A DNA stretch of 29,369 nucleotides, taken from IMG/VR virus record IMGVR_UViG_3300027746_000075, positions 1 through 29,369 of that record; one strand, 5' to 3'. Positions 28,601 to 29,369 of this stretch are shown piece by piece. How positions within the stretch are numbered: position 1 is the first letter of the stretch; every line of letters begins with the position of its first letter. Source of the DNA: a virus. Both the position numbers and the translations under genes were made by a program. Under the pieces are notes generated by a model that worked only from the letters and a program-made list of their open reading frames with translations, ran no database searches and was not told the DNA's origin.

Positions 28601-29369
28601 ATATATAAAGGGCAACCAGTTTATGTTTCTAGCGCACAAGGTTCTAATATTTTAGTTAAATTAGCTAGTAACACTGGAGAGTCAACATCTTCCAAAACTT
28701 TTGGACTTGTTAATCAATCAAGTTTGGCCCAAAATGCACAAGGAACTGTTGTCACAGAGGGGTTACTTCAAGGTTTTAACACTTCTGAGGCCGGAAATGA
28801 AGGCGATCCAATATGGTTAGGGACAACTGGTAATCTAATTTATGGGCTTACGAATAAACCTCAAGCGCCAAATCATCTTGTTTATCTTGGTGTCGTAACT
28901 CGAAAACACGCCACCCAAGGTGAAATTTTTGTTCATATTCAAAACGGTTTCGAAGTAAGAGAGTTGCATGACGCCAGAATAATTAACGAACAAAATAAAG
29001 ATGTATTAATATACAATAGTGGTAGTGGATTATGGCTTAACAGGCAAATTACCACAGGTGATGTTTATGGAATTTCTAATTATGCAACCGTTAGTAATCT
29101 TGCGACTACTGGTTCGACGCTCGATACGAAAATTAATTCGTTGAGCGGAACGCTAACAGGCGGTTACGCCACGATAACAAATCTTGCGACTACTGGTTCG
29201 ACGCTCGATACGAAAATTAATTCGTTGAGCGGATATGTAACTGGCGTTACTGGTACATTCGGCGCAAGCGTTAACGCTCTTAATACTTACGCAGTACTAA
29301 CTACTGGTAATCAGACTATAAGTGGAATTAAAACTTTTACGACTGGTATTGATATTGTTAATGGAATAA
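25685..29369 (+). CDS. Giant modular tail fibre, 5' part (1228 codons, open at right edge)
   Basis: The frame runs without a stop from ATG 25685 to the window end. It contains about six TTGNQ/RPTVNG modules. It also has a coiled-coil-type fibre linker (ITKSGNVGIGTNSPSEKLEV, about 560-580) and a CBM5/12-like carbohydrate-binding segment (AWNGGGTYNINDIVSHGGSN to YWDEL, about 720-772). A PA14-like sugar-binding segment spans about 790-880 (WEWVGYFVPQVTETYNFYLG). A domain known from phage tail proteins follows at about 965-1097 (KNNNGSTIYKGQPVYVSS). Two 28-residue repeats lie near the end. This is very probably the main receptor-binding fibre; its C-terminus is missing. Confidence 0.85.
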   Translation, partial: MSTITYVTDQSLQEIPIIYGTGNQRISGTKTFASGIFAPNLIYITGAQTISGAKTFRYDQNQSFIVNNKNNNSSQGYININEYNAKWGYGYNSVVSNYFGNTVNGFLFLNNDLYSNSDLYGNYLYINGIFDQEDASSILEMHSGSIILKPSNVLGTGYVNIGDLPYGPFVELRVQGNAYARNLVYNTGTQTISGTKNFATRPTVNGTGVLLSGEASAGTFTNVIYTTGNQTISGIKTFASRPIVSGSGLLLTGEALPAKFIDFLTPTTITQSNNAVTQTIDIISSGVRLTRGDCCLLYNPLFDTPGQNPTNTEWNADGWSDLSNLSSRTYFTLLYVTPNGENFGNWIIGKNLIMRDTTTNKYYKFIFNSWQAGAGSSPNYRGFSYTRTEIGSYYEVSTSTNFTSRPTVNGTGVLLNGEASAVTLPTTIVYTTGNQTVSGIKTFASRPTVNGISVLLSGEAASLPTTILYTTGNQIKSGRLIIGDDAGSIVDPNSPYTLSLQTNSPATWLEILNNSGSNKGVFFGIQDNDFEQYNWQGGDIKFFTSQNPSDGTERLRITKSGNVGIGTNSPSEKLEVAGNIKVTNSGFFTSGIKVGNSSIIITENRIDGGYNASNGNLIYGLLGIQYSGYFDNDPEWFKTATIEPIINELVVTGVSASGTYIRVSNILNQGTSYFQGPNSWAIRYYSQAPLGESYWYLSPNYSTGYFTSLDLKTWSLAQNIPAWNGGGTYNINDIVSHGGSNWICKAYAPVGYGPFGGYLDGTANGTDYWDELPATQNSTVTQTQNSENSTVFNADRALLNGTSWEWVGYFVPQVTETYNFYLGNIDEAGYFWMGDKALNGYTTGNADLINNSNVQNLLLNSGQSYPVRLQWGHPITPTNLGIQLGYQIPNLSFYSYDWSGVFFHGSVGKGFYIETISGDASFAGNVQANSATFNTRPTVNGTGIVLNGEVSTILSGVFYTAEVNIKNNNGSTIYKGQPVYVSSAQGSNILVKLASNTGESTSSKTFGLVNQSSLAQNAQGTVVTEGLLQGFNTSEAGNEGDPIWLGTTGNLIYGLTNKPQAPNHLVYLGVVTRKHATQGEIFVHIQNGFEVRELHDARIINEQNKDVLIYNSGSGLWLNRQITTGDVYGISNYATVSNLATTGSTLDTKINSLSGTLTGGYATITNLATTGSTLDTKINSLSGYVTGVTGTFGASVNALNTYAVLTTGNQTISGIKTFTTGIDIVNGI
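29081..29248 (+). repeat. Two 84-bp tandem coding repeats
   Basis: Units at 29081-29164 and 29165-29248 encode YAT..NLATTGSTLDTKINSL. A 54-base core is identical (29096-29149 and 29180-29233). The codons are G+C-richer than around them. The protein pattern is that of a trimeric coiled-coil shaft. Confidence 0.85.

Noticed and set aside
1-29369. tRNA or rRNA genes
   Set aside because: I looked for cloverleaf-like stretches with GTTCGAATC-type T-arms and for rRNA core sequences and saw none; a tRNAscan run would settle it.

Overview
The window looks like part of a tailed double-stranded DNA bacteriophage genome (Caudoviricetes). It carries a large terminase subunit, a portal protein, a PhoH-like ATPase, a phage-type sigma factor, an ERCC4-type nuclease and about 11 kb of virion fibre or baseplate genes. 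I saw no tRNA, rRNA, integrase, transposase or CRISPR array. The host cannot be named from the sequence. Most of the window is AT-rich and most genes lack a Shine-Dalgarno sequence. The fibre modules and the LRR protein are of a kind common in large environmental phages.

Region 1 (1 to about 4370) is richer in G+C. It is packed with tiny genes of about 21 to 87 codons, all on the minus strand. Most transcription units start from a promoter with a TTGACA-like -35, a 16-17 bp spacer and a (TGn)TATCTT-like -10 that lies only 6-7 nt before the ATG, so the mRNAs should be leaderless. Between units lie copies of an intergenic cassette ending in 27-bp imperfect palindromes. These are spaced exactly 50 or 60 bp apart, 11 copies in all, and the densest cluster (2684-3100) resembles an iteron-type origin or partition site.

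Region 2 (about 4370 to 11050) is AT-rich and mixed in strand. An AT-rich gap is followed by a small Cys/His protein, a LamG-like virion protein, a divergent pair of glycosyltransferases (minus strand), a tiny zinc-ribbon protein, PhoH, a leucine-rich-repeat protein with a small partner, and a minus-strand HExxH metalloprotease-like protein.

Region 3 (11056 to 18198, plus strand) is the late control and packaging block. It runs zinc-ribbon protein, sigma factor, a 365-aa coiled-coil protein, C2H2/ERCC4 nuclease, TerL and portal. TerL contains a perfect in-frame 111-bp tandem duplication covering its first predicted catalytic aspartate.

Region 4 (18202 to the right edge, plus strand) is a run of modular fibre/baseplate genes that share a TTGNQ..SG.KTF / RPTVNGTGVLLSGE module. 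It includes a beta-solenoid protein with about 18 nine-residue repeats and a giant fibre that runs off the right end. Nine copies of a GTGTAAW motif (W = A or T) sit just upstream of gene starts on both strands from 4871 onward. They are a candidate phage late promoter, possibly read by the sigma factor encoded in Region 3.
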